The notes under the pieces were generated by a model. That model worked only from the letters and a program-made list of their open reading frames with translations. It was not told the DNA's origin and made no database searches. From contig JANFAH010000001.1 of the NCBI GenBank assembly GCA_024663395.1, positions 6,448,001 through 6,512,000 on the forward strand: a DNA stretch of 64,000 nucleotides, read 5' to 3'. Shown here piece after piece: positions 1-11,387 of the stretch. Positions within the stretch are counted from its first letter, which is position 1. Every line of letters starts with the position of its first letter. The DNA comes from Pisolithus tinctorius. Lineage: Eukaryota > Basidiomycota > Agaricomycetes > Boletales > Pisolithaceae. The position numbers and the translations under genes were made by a program.

Positions 1-660
1 TTTCGTGCCCGAACTCACCCAATTGCGTTTTATCTGATCTTGTTATGAAAAGCTTTCATGACCATGACCACCTTCCAGGCTTAGATGCACACATTTGCAA
101 GCAGGACGCCGCGATTGCGGCATGTAATGATTGGTGAACCGCTGACGAGCAAACAGATGGCCTGGCATCGCGGCGCTGCGTATTGCTTTCTCCGTCTCGG
201 TGCTCATGTACGAGCTCCAGCGAAGTGCAGCCTTCTGCCTCATGTTCTTCGGACACATGAGATGTCTCCTTTGTTCATTTGGTGTAAAATCAGGCGTTGT
301 AAGCGAACCAGTGGCACTTACCTGGTGGCTAGTCGCCCAGAATGGCTGATACAATAGCTGATCCCTACCGTGTCATTACACGTTAACGTTCCTTGAGCCA
401 ACGTTGAGCGGCCTGATTGACGGGTCTACTCCTTACAGCGACTCCGTGCGAGGACTTGTGGATGGCCCATGAAGCGTGAATCGTCAACACATCGGAGAAG
501 GTCAGTATGCTAACCTGTCAACGCTGCCGGGTCTCAGCCCTTCGACTCCTGACACTTAGGCCGCCTTGTCCAAAGAGAACGTCCGCGGTCCGTCTAGAAC
601 TTGGTCTATGTGGTAAACCAGGTACAGAGCTCGCGTACCGAAAAATGTTTAGGCGACGCG
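1..660. other. 5' intergenic stretch, no gene supported
   Basis: Only short overlapping ORFs occur on both strands. None shows protein-like composition or a recognisable motif. The right end is the upstream region of the hydrophobin gene. Confidence 0.6.
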
Positions 661-665
661 CGGGG

Positions 666-671
666 TATAAA
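666..671 (+). promoter_or_regulatory. TATA box of the hydrophobin gene
   Basis: TATAAA lies in a GC-rich surround 97 bp upstream of the hydrophobin ATG. Strong TATA boxes are usual for highly expressed fungal structural genes; the transcription start itself is inferred. Confidence 0.6.
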
Positions 672-762
672 GGGAGAGCGCCAGATACTGAAGACCTCAG
701 CAGGTCGACAACCCACCCATCTTCGTTTTCAATTAGCACCAAAAATCCTCATCATAGACAGA

Positions 763-1203
763 ATGTTCTCTCGCATCTTTGCCGTTCTTCCCCTTGCTCT
801 GCTCGTCGCTGCCAATGCACATCTCGAGGCTCGTGACCAGTGCAATACTGGAGCTATCCAGTGTTGCCAAAGCCTCCAGCAGGTGGGCTTGTTGATTTTC
901 TTTTGCTGTCGAAATTTCTGAAATTGACGACGACAGGCGGACCAATGCGCCTCATTGGTTCAGAAGTGCGGCTGGACAGTTGCCGATGCTGCTGTCCAGG
1001 GTCTCGTCGGTGTGAGCTGCTCACCCCTCACAGTTGCCGGCACTGGCTCTGGATGCCAGGCTTCGGCGCAGACTGCATGCTGCAAGAACGTTTACTTTGT
1101 ATGTCCTTACCTCCATCCAAGTCCCAACCAAGTTATTAAAGACACGGTTTTGCAGAATGGCGGGGTCAACATTGGTTGCACACCTATCAATGTCAATGCT
1201 TAG
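763..1203 (+). CDS. class I hydrophobin (3 exons)
   Basis: Small secreted amphipathic protein of fungal walls and aerial structures. The exons are 763-882, 937-1098 and 1156-1203, giving 109 residues; introns are 54 and 57 bp with GT-AG ends. Residues 1 to about 19 form a signal peptide ([19 protein letters not shown]). The hydrophobin signature is clear: C-x6-CC near residue 27, [21 protein letters not shown] and the C-terminal IGCTPIN. The length and the NVYFNG/IGCTPIN block are those of class I basidiomycete hydrophobins. The spacing from the first CC to the next canonical Cys (32 residues) is in the class range, but two extra cysteines (DQC and QKC) lie inside that loop, giving ten instead of eight. 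The start was chosen because it opens the signal peptide and follows the TATA box. Confidence 0.93.
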
Positions 1204-1734
1204 ACGTTATCTCGCGAGATTGCAGCGGATGGTTGCTGTTACAAGTTGGAAGTGGGGGGCAACGGGTAGATGTGGTCAAGTTCTAATTGCCGTGTTTTCA
1301 ATCACCGTGCTTGCTTGTAATGGTCATCCTTGTTGATATGAGCAGTTGCTTCATCCCATATCCCCATTTCCATCCCAAGCGGCTTCTCTGCGGAACAAGC
1401 TGAAATGACCCACATCGATATGTGCAGTGACTTACCGAAGAGTGCCAGACGATGCTTCTGGCTCAAATGACAAGACTGCAGCTGACTACAAGTTGCTGGA
1501 ATACGGTTACCAGCTATGTGCGGCATACTTTGATGGTCAGGTGGAGCGAAGGCAACGAAGTTTGAAGCAGATGAAGCTTATCGGACTTTCGGCAGATCCT
1601 GGGTAGCTGATTAGATTAGATTTCGAAGACAATTTTCATCGGGGACCATAATGTAAACGGATGTTTTGGCGCGAGAAGTCCGACGAGTCATACGATAGTT
1701 TACCTCCTCCATCCGAACTTGTCAGTCCACGAAA
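1204..1734. other. intergenic, no gene seen
   Basis: This is the hydrophobin 3' region and lys2 upstream region. Short ORFs here lack protein-like composition. Confidence 0.6.
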
Positions 1735-4700
1735 ATGGCCGCAGATGCGCTCTCGAGAGTGCTGGCGAGGTTGCAAAATTTGCCCTCCATGTCTTTGCCG
1801 ACCGATTATCCTAGGCCAATCGGGACCAACAGAGTAATCGAGGCAGTTCACATTGCAAATCTCTCCGAACCAACATCGCTAGCTCTCCTGAAGCTCGCAC
1901 TACACACAGAGGATGCTGGTGATGAGGATGAGGAATCTCCCAGCTCAGAAAACACGCCTTCGGCTTTCTACCTTCTTCTCGCGGCTTTCACTGTACTATT
2001 ACACCGATACACTGGAGACACTGACATCGTTATCGGTTCATCATCCGCCGGGGCCAGTGCGCCTTTGATCTTGCGTTTGGCTGTCGACCCTGCAGACACC
2101 TTCTGGACAATCGTTCGTCGTGTCCAACATGTCGAGAAAGAGGCAGATGCAGACGCTTTGCCCTATGAAGCCATTGTGAAGGCACTGCTCAAGGATCAAG
2201 ACGACCAAATTCACCCAATCTTCCGCGTTCGCTTCTTCGACGAGACGGATAGGCCGCGCGAAAATTTTATCAGGTCGACTAGCTTGACCTCAGATCTTAC
2301 TATTTTTGTAACGCGACCCCCAGCGACAACACGCTCTTCGCTTGCTCCGCACATATCCCTCCGCATTTTGTACAACTCTCTCCTCTTCTCTCCCGTTCGC
2401 ATTTCTTTCATCGTTGACCAGCTCTCTGTGCTGCTCAGAAAGGTCGCTGCAAACCCAAATGCTTTGATCGGATCTGTGCCTCTCTTGACTCCCAGCCAGC
2501 GGGAGCGGCTTCCAAATCCTACCGCAGATGTACATTGGTGTGATTGGAAGGGTGCCATCACAGACGTCTTCTCCCAAAATGCCAAGCGTTACCCGGATAG
2601 AACCTGTGTCGTCCAGAGTATTCCTGTTACTACTCTTGATGTTCCTCAGGAAACTCGCGTTTATACCTATGGCGACATCAGACATGCATCTAATATTCTC
2701 GCACACCATCTTTTGCAAGGAGGCGTTCAGAGGGAAGAAGTTGTCATGATCTACGCACATCGTAGTGTCGAGCTTGTTGTTGCCGTCATGGCAGTTCTCA
2801 AAATCGGGGCAACCTTCTCGGTCATTGGTGAGCATAACTACGGATCCAACGTGCACCCTTGATGGATTGGACCTCGTCCTGTAGATCCGGCATACCCACC
2901 GTCCAGGCAGGTAATTTACCTCGAAGTCGCCCAACCTCGTGGCCTAGTAGTTCTGGCTGGCGCGGGTAAAATTGGACCTACCGTTAGAGAATTCCTTTCT
3001 GATAACCTCAAAATTCGCGTCGAAGTCCCTGCGCTCGCGTTCTCACCTTCAGGCGACATCCTTGGTGGGCTTGTCGACGGTGTCGACGTGTTCAAGTCAC
3101 GTTACCATCTTGCTGAAACAGATCCAAATGTCATCATCGGACCAGATAGTGTTGGGACCTTGTCGTTCACTAGCGGCAGCACTGGCATTCCGAAGGGCGT
3201 AAGGGGGCGACATTACAGCCTTACTCACTTCTTCCCTTGGATGGGGGAGAGGTTCTCGCTAAGTGAAGAATCCAAGTTCACTATGCTGAGCGGCATTGCG
3301 CATGATCCAATACAACGAGACAGTGGGTGCGGTCCACAATGCTGCGTATCAATGTTGACATGTTTCTGTAGTTTTCACTCCACTTTTCTTCGGTGCTAGA
3401 CTATACGTTCCCACAGCTGAGGACATCGGTACTCCTGGTCGGCTTGCAGAGTGGATGGATGATAATAAGGTTACTGTTACCCACCTCACACCCGCTATGG
3501 GCCAGCTCCTCTCCGCCCAAGCGACTCGCCACATTCCATCACTCAGCAACGCATTTTTCGTCGGTGACGTGCTGACGAAGCGTGATTGCCTTCGCCTGCA
3601 ATCTTTGGCTCCTAACGTTCATATCATCAACATGTATGGAACTACCGAGACTCAGCGCGCAGTTTCTTACTTTGAGATACCCTCTGTATCCGCGGATCCT
3701 ACTTTCCTGGCTACTCAAAAGGACATCTTGCCTGCCGGTGAAGGCATGATTGATGTTCAGCTTCTTGTGGTCAACCGCACAGACAAAACAATTCCGTGCG
3801 CTGTTGGCGAAGTCGGTGAGATATACGTCCGGTCTGGGGGATTGGCGGAGGGTTACTTAGACTCTGTTGCCTCTGCGGAGAAATTTGTCACCAACTGGTT
3901 TGCGTCCTCAACATCGTGGAGAGACACAATACTCCATCCGATCCAAGGACTTGCTGGACCGGAATCACGTTACTGGAAAGGCATTCGGGACCGGATGTAC
4001 CGTTCAGGTGATCTCGGGCGCTACCTCCCGGACGGCCGGGTAGAATGTACTGGGCGGGCGGATGACCAGGTCAAGATCCGGGGCTTCCGAATCGAACTTG
4101 GGGAAATCGATACGTTAATGAGCCAACATCCGTTGGTCCGCGAGAACGTTACACTCGTACGCAGGGACAAGGATGAAGAGAAGATTCTGGTCAGCTACTT
4201 CGTGCCTGTGGATGGCCCTTTATTGAGCGGCTTCACGAGTGAGATCAGCGATGCCGAGGAACCAGACGGTGTCAAGAGTATTCCGAAGTATAAGCGGCTT
4301 ATCAGGGATATTAGGGAACACCTTAAGAAGAAACTTCCGTCTTATAGCATTCCATCACGTAGGTTGATAACTTCTGGTTTTTGAATCTGCTAATTGGCTC
4401 TTAGTATTCGTACCACTGCATCGTATGCCCCTCAACCCCAATGGCAAAATTGACAAACCAGCACTTCCCTTCCCAGATACTGCTCACGCACACGCATCCG
4501 TTGCTGGAAGGAAGTCGGCTGCAGGCGGCAAAGTTCGCACTGCGAGTCCTACTGAACAGAAACTTTGCTCAATATGGTCGAACATCCTCCCAAACCCTCC
4601 AGACTCTATTCCTCTGGATGAGAGTTTCTTTGATTTGGGTGGTCACTCGATCTTGGCAACACGCCTCATCTTTGAAATAAGGAAGCAATTCGTAGTCGAG

Positions 4701-6294
4701 GCGCCGTTGGGTCTCGTATTCGCACAGCCCACCATCAGTGGTCTGGCATGCGCTGTCGACGCATTACGGGAACCCGACTTTGGTATCGCTCGGCAGGAAC
4801 CAACGACGCCACCTGAAACGCCAGGTGGACAGCGCCTATCGAAGATTTTGCCGACAGCCACCGTTGAGTATGGGAAGGACCTCGAAGTCCTTTTGCCTCG
4901 CCTTCGGCCGTCGTATCTTCCCCTGTCTCCTGACTTTACTACACGTACATTGACCGTTTTTCTTACTGGTGCTACTGGATATCTGGGCGCATTCGTCCTT
5001 CGCGATCTCCTCCGACGTGAAGAGAGAGTTCAGAAGGTCATATGTCTCGTCCGCGGAGCATCAATGGAAAAGGCGCTCGACCGCTTGAGAGAAAGCTCCA
5101 GTGACAGGGGTGTATGGAACGAGACATGGGCGACTTCTGGAAAGTTGGAGGTTGTTATAGGTGACCTCGGGCAGGACCAATTCGGCATGGATAGTGAGAC
5201 GTGGTCTCGTGTCGCTGCTGATGCGGATGTCGTGCTACACAACGGAGCATTGGTAAGTTTCTTATGCTGAATAGTCATCCGTTACTTTCTAAGTAGCGCT
5301 CGTCGTTCTGGTTAGGTGCACTGGGTATACCCTTACGAGAAGCTCCGGGCGCCAAATGTGCTTAGTACGTTGACGGCGGTGGAACTGGCTTCGACAACAA
5401 AACAAAAACTGCTGGTTTTCATCTCGTCCACGTCAGCAATTGACACCGAACACTACATCCGGCTGTCGGAGTCACTTGTAAACAAAGGTGGAACCGGAGG
5501 GATCCCAGAGGACGACGATTTAGAAGGGGCGAGGACAGGTCTTAAAACTGGGTACGGACAGAGTAAATGGGTGTCTGAGAAGCTACTATTCGAAGCCGGG
5601 AAGAGAGGCTTGCGAGGGCACATCATACGTCCGGGATATGTCGTAGGTGACTCCAAGACAGCAGGTAGGTTGTTTACAGTTGCAGCTACTTTTATTTTCT
5701 TATTAACGCTGCTATTTAGTAACGAATACGGATGACTTCTTGTGGCGTCTGGTCAAGGGATGTATCCAGCTTGGCCTTGTTCCTGATATTAACAATACAG
5801 TGAACATGGTGCCAGTCGACCACGTGTCACGTTGCGCCACTCTGGCCGCGGTTACACCTCTTCCTGACGCCGCTCTCTCCGTCCTTCATATCATTGCGAA
5901 ACCCTTGCCAACATTCAACAATATATTGTCGTCACTGGCAGAATACGGTTTCGCCACGCAGCAGTGCGAGTACCTGCTATGGCGCCGCGAGCTCGAAAAG
6001 CACGTGTTGGAAGTTCAAGATAATGCACTGTTCCCCCTGCTTCACTTCGTCCTTGATGACCTTCCGACAAGTACCAAAGCGCCAGAACTGGATGATTCGA
6101 ATACTTCTGCACTACTACTTCCTCACCCTTGTGAGACAGCGCCTACGGTGTCGGACGAGTTGATGGGTCTCTACTTGGCGTGGCTAGTGAGTGCGGGATT
6201 TTTACCTACCCCTTCACAGGAGCAAAGAAGGAAGGAGCTCCCCATTCTGGCGAGCAACTCCGTTGTAAAAGCAGCAGGACGTAGCGGGATCTAG
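1735..6294 (+). CDS. lys2: L-2-aminoadipate reductase (Lys2 type), 6 exons
   Basis: Reduces alpha-aminoadipate to its semialdehyde in fungal lysine synthesis, with ATP and NADPH, on a phosphopantetheine arm. The exons are 1735-2827, 2885-3322, 3372-4358, 4405-5252, 5316-5664 and 5720-6294; they sum to 4,290 nt, or 1,429 residues, typical for the family. Domain order: an N-terminal condensation-like region; an adenylation domain with [35 protein letters not shown] and [17 protein letters not shown]; a carrier domain with [14 protein letters not shown] (Ser is the arm site); and a thioester-reductase domain starting [15 protein letters not shown], with the SDR Tyr-Lys pair in [11 protein letters not shown]. 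All introns are 46-63 bp and keep frame. Activity would need a separate phosphopantetheinyl transferase, not seen here. The gene looks intact. Confidence 0.96.
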
Positions 6295-7266
6295 TACAGA
6301 AAGCTATCCGGAAGTTGGTGTGATGGGAAAGGCTCCCGGATATTATGTTTCTATACTTTTACTGTGATTGTATGATTTTGTTTGACCTTTCTAGATGGTT
6401 ATGCCAGCACACCACCAAGGTGCTCGCCGAGAAAGCCACGTCTTTCATCAGGGATTGGATGAGCTGGCTGATCATATTTGCCAGGAACTTAGCTGTCAGG
6501 GGTCTTCGGGCCTTGGCTGTCGGTATGCTGAGTGTCCAAATAATGCCACGTCAACAGGCGGAGGCAAAAAGCTAAACAGAGTTGGCTTGTCACTAGTACT
6601 GTTGGTCTCTGTTAAATTGGGAAGCGTGTCAACTTGATTGGATTTTAACACCTGAGTCCGTGTACGAGTCACGCGACTCATTCTTCCAGGTCAACTGAAT
6701 ACACCCGGTTGCGAAAATAATGATAAGCGATTTTTTTTTCTCGAGTGAGCGCCCGGAGGTCGGGTCGCTCAATCGCAAAGGGCTATCAGATTCACTCGAC
6801 TGTTTCACTGACAGGCATAGCAGCATGCCCCCTTTGCCGCTAGACTGCCCTGAACATGATTCTTTAAAGATCGAAGCGAGTTTGGATGGGGAAAACGGGG
6901 AGCGGAACCTGTGTCAGTGAATATTACTAACTATTGAAGTTTCTCCGGGTGGCTGGGGCTGAGCAGTGGATATGGCAATATTAACGGTCAACAATCTGAT
7001 TCCAGGGGCTCCTGATTTGTCGCAGGTCCTGCCAGTGCGTGTAGCGTTCTGCTCAACCTACATGCCAAAGTCGTTCCCGTCGATTCCCCTTCTCGCCGGT
7101 TCCATTCGCCCTTTCTAAACGATACGTGGTGGTTACCTCAGGCTCTAGTGAAACAGCCTGTGCTAAGCTTAGTGTTGCGCGTTCTTTTTGCCTCCCTGAA
7201 ACACTGGTAAAGTTTCAACCGGGGCAGCAACTCTGCGGATACCTGATACCGAGTTCGTCTACTGGG
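6295..7266. other. intergenic, no gene seen
   Basis: Nothing beyond short chance ORFs is visible. The stretch separates lys2 from the DUF6533-like gene. Confidence 0.55.
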
Positions 7267-9101
7267 ATGTTGTTTCACACTGTCACCGAACTGGACGCCG
7301 CCGCTGTCGGAGGGAGCACTGCTATGGAGTATTATTTCAGAGTCGCCTCCTTGTCCATCGCTTTCTACGAGTAAGTGCTAAGATTACGATTACTTGGCGT
7401 TAATCATGATTTCGACCCGTTTGCCAGTTATTTCCTGACGCTGCCCAATGAATACCGTTTTTACCGCAGTCAACCTCATATCTTGCAGATGAGGTAGTGT
7501 GGTGTCTTTATCCCAATCATTGCGTGAGCTAACCAACTTCTGCCATATAGCCAGGCTTGCATTTTATTTATACTCATCCGGTGAGTGGTCTTCCCCTCAT
7601 TTTCCTTTGTGTCCTCATATCGATCTGGTGAGCAGATACGTCAGTATCGTCTCAATGGTTGTCAGCAATTATGGAGCATTTTCGACATCGTTTACACTCG
7701 AGTCTTGTCGTCATTACTACTATGTATCACCCATTTTTAAAGGTGAGATATCGACGAGGTGTTATGCTTGCTTGCTCAACTCTCCTAGTTTTGCAAACCA
7801 TGGTGTCGCAAGCTATCGTAGGGTTCAGGTCGGAATACATATGCAAGCTCTGTTCCGCGTGGTGATTCTCATCATCCCCTAGGACCTTCAATATCTCTAG
7901 GCGAAACAAAAACGTTCGCAATTTCCTCGTTGTGTACTATATTATTGCCGTTGTGGTGAGTCATTCCGAAAACGCGTTTAATATTGAGGCTAAGGCCTAC
8001 GCTTTAGCTTGAATGGTTTCTCAATTTGTATCGTCGCGCCCGTGAGACTGGCTACCATGTACTTTATCATAATGATACTGATCATCAGTTGCCAGCCCAA
8101 GTTGTAAACGTAAGTTTGTTTATACTTGATTAGGGACTGATACGACATCCGACTTTACAGGGAAGGTGAGTCACCGCCCTTGTTGATACGTCGCCATTTG
8201 ATTAATCAATCACAGCTGCATCTCGGGCACCAGTTCAGGGAGTTCGGCAAGCTGGCTTTTCTATCTGGTTGCCATCTGTTATGATCTGGTCACGTTGGGT
8301 ATTTCGACGGTACAGTTGTACCAATATAAAACACATAGTAGTCGGTAAGTCCGTCCCATTTCCTTGGATGGTGAAGCTGATTAGCACTGTTGGGAGTAGT
8401 TTCCATCAATTGATTCAAGTGTAAGCCTTTGTGACTAGTGACTTGTAAACTTACGCTAATGGGAATATGGTAGTATGCTATATGATGGTTTGATATTCTT
8501 CGTGGCCCTGACGGGTGAGCATCTCTTCCCATCATACAGCACTTGGCTAAACGATCGCAAGCCGTGAATGTCTTAAACCTCATCCTGTACCGGGGGACCA
8601 ATGTAGTTGCCCAGGTAAGTTTTGACTCAAGTTGCGGTCATTGTCACCACTTGCTCATTTGGTTATCGGCATCATAGTCTACAGCGTAAGTCATCCTCAT
8701 CCCTGTGTAGAGCTGGATCTGGAGCTTGTTTCCAATCCATCCATAGGCCTTCACTGGGATATGCTGTGATCTGGATAATGAGCCAGCGTATTCTGATTCA
8801 TTTAAGAGGTGAGCGTCTCTCGGCGGCCATGAATGACCCCACTTATGACAGTCACTTCTCAGAAGTAGCTGCTGAAATCGAGGGAGGCTCACAAAGCATC
8901 AATATCCTTACACGACACCTGCGTAGGGAGCAAGACGTGGAGTTGCCATCCCGGCTGCAATTCAAACCTCCTAAAGGCAAGGTGGACCAAAGATCTCGAG
9001 CAAATGACCAAGGTCTTGGCGTTCAAATAACCGTACGGCAGACTGTCACCGTCGATTACCCTCCAGACGAAGAGCTAGGCCTTCCACCTAAGGAGACTTG
9101 A
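7267..9101 (+). CDS. DUF6533-type multi-pass membrane protein, about 13 introns
   Basis: No single ORF shows this gene; it appears only when small exons are joined. From ATG 7267 the spliced reading runs through FRVASLSIAFYDYFLTLPNEYRFY, in which the ASL...YDYFLTLP-E core is that of the fungal DUF6533 N-terminal segment. Hydrophobic segments follow: QACILFILIRYVSIV, YYIIAVVVLEWFLNL, SWLFYLVAICYDLVTLG, MLYDGLIFFVALTAVNVLN and SLGYAVIWIMSQRILIHL. The hydrophilic tail ends at 9101. I placed about 13 introns, all GT-AG and frame-consistent. Two acceptor choices (before CCGTGAATG near 8567 and before GCCTTCACT near 8747) were picked because they keep the membrane segments in frame. The family is common in Agaricomycetes and has no known biochemical role. 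An in-frame ATG at 7324 is an alternative start. Confidence 0.75.
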
Positions 9102-9726
9102 TAGTGGTGGTTAACATATATAGCAGAGTAGGCAGACCTCCATTGATCTTGTACAGACTTGCGATTGGCTTAGGTGAAATTTCCTGTGGTTCCTGAGGAT
9201 CTTGTTCCTGGATGGATAACCGACTCGGGTATCGTTGATACCCTGATTCCTCGCTCGTATGATCACCGATATCGAGTCAACCGCCCTGAGGCCCGAGCAT
9301 CCACCGTCGTACAATACTGAACTGTCGATGAGCCATGCGAGCAGATAAGTAGTGAGGGCTCCTGAATTGTGGGCCGTACAAAGAAACGGTACGACCGTCT
9401 GCGTATGCGACCCTAATTTATTGCAGGCACAAGAACCCTATCACACTGCCCTTGATCGTCACCCTCCGCTCACACTGCAACAGATCGCATCAGACTCTCT
9501 AACAAGGTTTGAAACAGGGCACTTAATCCGAGAAGAGCATCTGGAGGATTACTAACAAATTATTGTGATTCAGGCCCCAATGCTGGTATGGTTAGCAGGC
9601 TCCGCCTACACCTGGCCCGAACCTTCTTACGCCGCAACAAAACAAACGGGTAACTCTGGACTCATCAACCTCTAGATCAGGAGATGCACTACATACCACA
9701 ACACAATCACATACCACCCTCTGGAA
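9102..9726. other. intergenic between convergent genes
   Basis: This stretch lies between the 3' ends of the DUF6533-like gene and the minus-strand SDR gene. No gene or RNA is seen. Confidence 0.55.
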
Positions 9727-11387
9727 TCAACCAGTCAACACCAAACTCGCAGCTTCGGCATCACCTATCAATTGAGCCGGGTGGTGGGCTTTTGGTTGCT
9801 GATGTTCCTTGGCCGACCTCTGCAACTTGCGTACGCCCCTTGGCATTCTCCAGGACTTGAAGTTTAAACCAACGCCTCCCGCCAGCGATCTCTCTTCGCC
9901 AGCCTTACCGGCCTTAAAATGAGCATCCACCGTCTTACATATACCCTGTAGAGTTGTGTATGGTCCATGGTAACCCAGCCCGCCTTCGGAAGGTGAAAGT
10001 CGCGCTCTCGTGTCATCAAAAATTAGATGCACGGCAATGAGTGCAAACATAGACGGTTGGAGGATGACAAGATCACCGCCGATCGGCGGTATCATTCGGG
10101 CGATTGCACGAGCGAAGACAGAGCCTGACATCGAAAGCAAGGCTTTCGAAACATAAAGTGCCTCAATGATATGTGCAAGGGCAAGCATAAAAGTGAAGGA
10201 ATAGTTGGGGAAGTCGCATTCACTGTCCAGCGTTGAGATTGCGAGATATACGTCCCCAAAAGTACGCGGTGGCCCAGCATCCGTGATGGTAAACGCTTGA
10301 CCTCCAATATCTGGATTCGCTGCTCCTTTCTCCAGTTCGACCAGTCGTTGCTCATAGCATAGGTGCGCCAGGGCGCAATTCTCCACGTAAACGAAGGATT
10401 GTAGGATATTCCTGACCCATGTGGGATTGTGCTGCCGAACGAGGTATGCACCGCACAGAATGTCACCTCCAGGACCGAAAACCCCGTTTCCAGGCCGGAT
10501 GCAACCAGTTCTCAATGTACGAGATCGCCCTGACTGTGAGTTGTCCGCCGCTCGAACGGCTAGTTCGCCCAACCTCTTGGAAGCAGCGTAGTTGGAGAAA
10601 AAGTGCTCGTGCCGCTTTGGAACAAGATTGTCATCATCATTGAGGACTTGTACAAAAAACTGAGGACGGGTCTCCCATGGCCACAGCCAAAAGCGTGTCC
10701 GCCTGACCGCAGTAGCCCCTGAGGAGGTGTAGACTAAGACACTGGCACCGATATCCTTTGAAGATGCGATAATGTTCTTGGTACCCTCGTGGTTAATATC
10801 CGTTGAGCGGGAGAAAAGCGCAGGAAGCCGTTCGAAGAAGCGGATGTTGGCTGCAGAATGGAAGACAGTTATTTCCTCATTGTCAATACCGTCCTCAGGC
10901 CATGGTGCCCGAAAAGCATCTGAAACGGCTTTTGCGTCGGAAATATCCACCCTGAGGAAGGTGACGTGCTGAGCTCTGCCTGTGCACAAATCAGGCCGTG
11001 TGGGTAGTCGGATGTCCAATACTCGGATTCTCTTAGGATCTTCTCCCCGCTGCAGGAGTTGAAGAACAATCCAACCTCCCAGAAAGCCCGCCTGTTGAGT
11101 ATCAGCATGAGAAATGGCACGTCGCAAAACCGAGGTGGATAATAGGCACATACCCCACCGACCACAATGTACCGACGACCGGTTTTCGGAGGCAGAAGAT
11201 GGTCAATATGAACTGGTTCCTCTCGGTGTTGCTTGAATGCACCCAGCACACCTTCAGCTGTCAACCTAAGAGGTGAGAAGACCTTCGCCTCTGGCGGCAA
11301 CTGGGCAAGTTTCTGGTCGTTGAGGATGGCATAGATAAAAACTATGACTGCCACCACCACGGAGCCATATAGCAACTGAAGTACCAT
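9727..11387 (-). CDS. membrane-anchored extended SDR, sterol 3-dehydrogenase-like
   Basis: Two exons (11387-11154 and 11091-9727, 62-bp intron) give 532 residues. The N-terminus is one membrane helix (VVVAVIVFIYAIL), then a Rossmann fold opening VVGGAGFLGGWIV and an acidic VLDIR end of beta-2. HSAANIRFF resembles the N-A-A block of 3-beta-HSD and Erg26 proteins. The catalytic Tyr-x3-Lys is in SNYAASKRLGE, with IRPGNGVFGPGG just after it. In this family such enzymes oxidise the 3-beta-hydroxyl of sterol intermediates using NAD(P), and in ergosterol synthesis they decarboxylate at C4. The exact substrate cannot be told. The neighbouring HMG-CoA reductase fits isoprenoid/sterol metabolism but is divergently transcribed. 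Confidence 0.82.

Noticed and set aside
6295..7266. Possible small genes from short ORFs
   Set aside because: Composition is not protein-like, there are no motifs, and no plausible splicing joins them.
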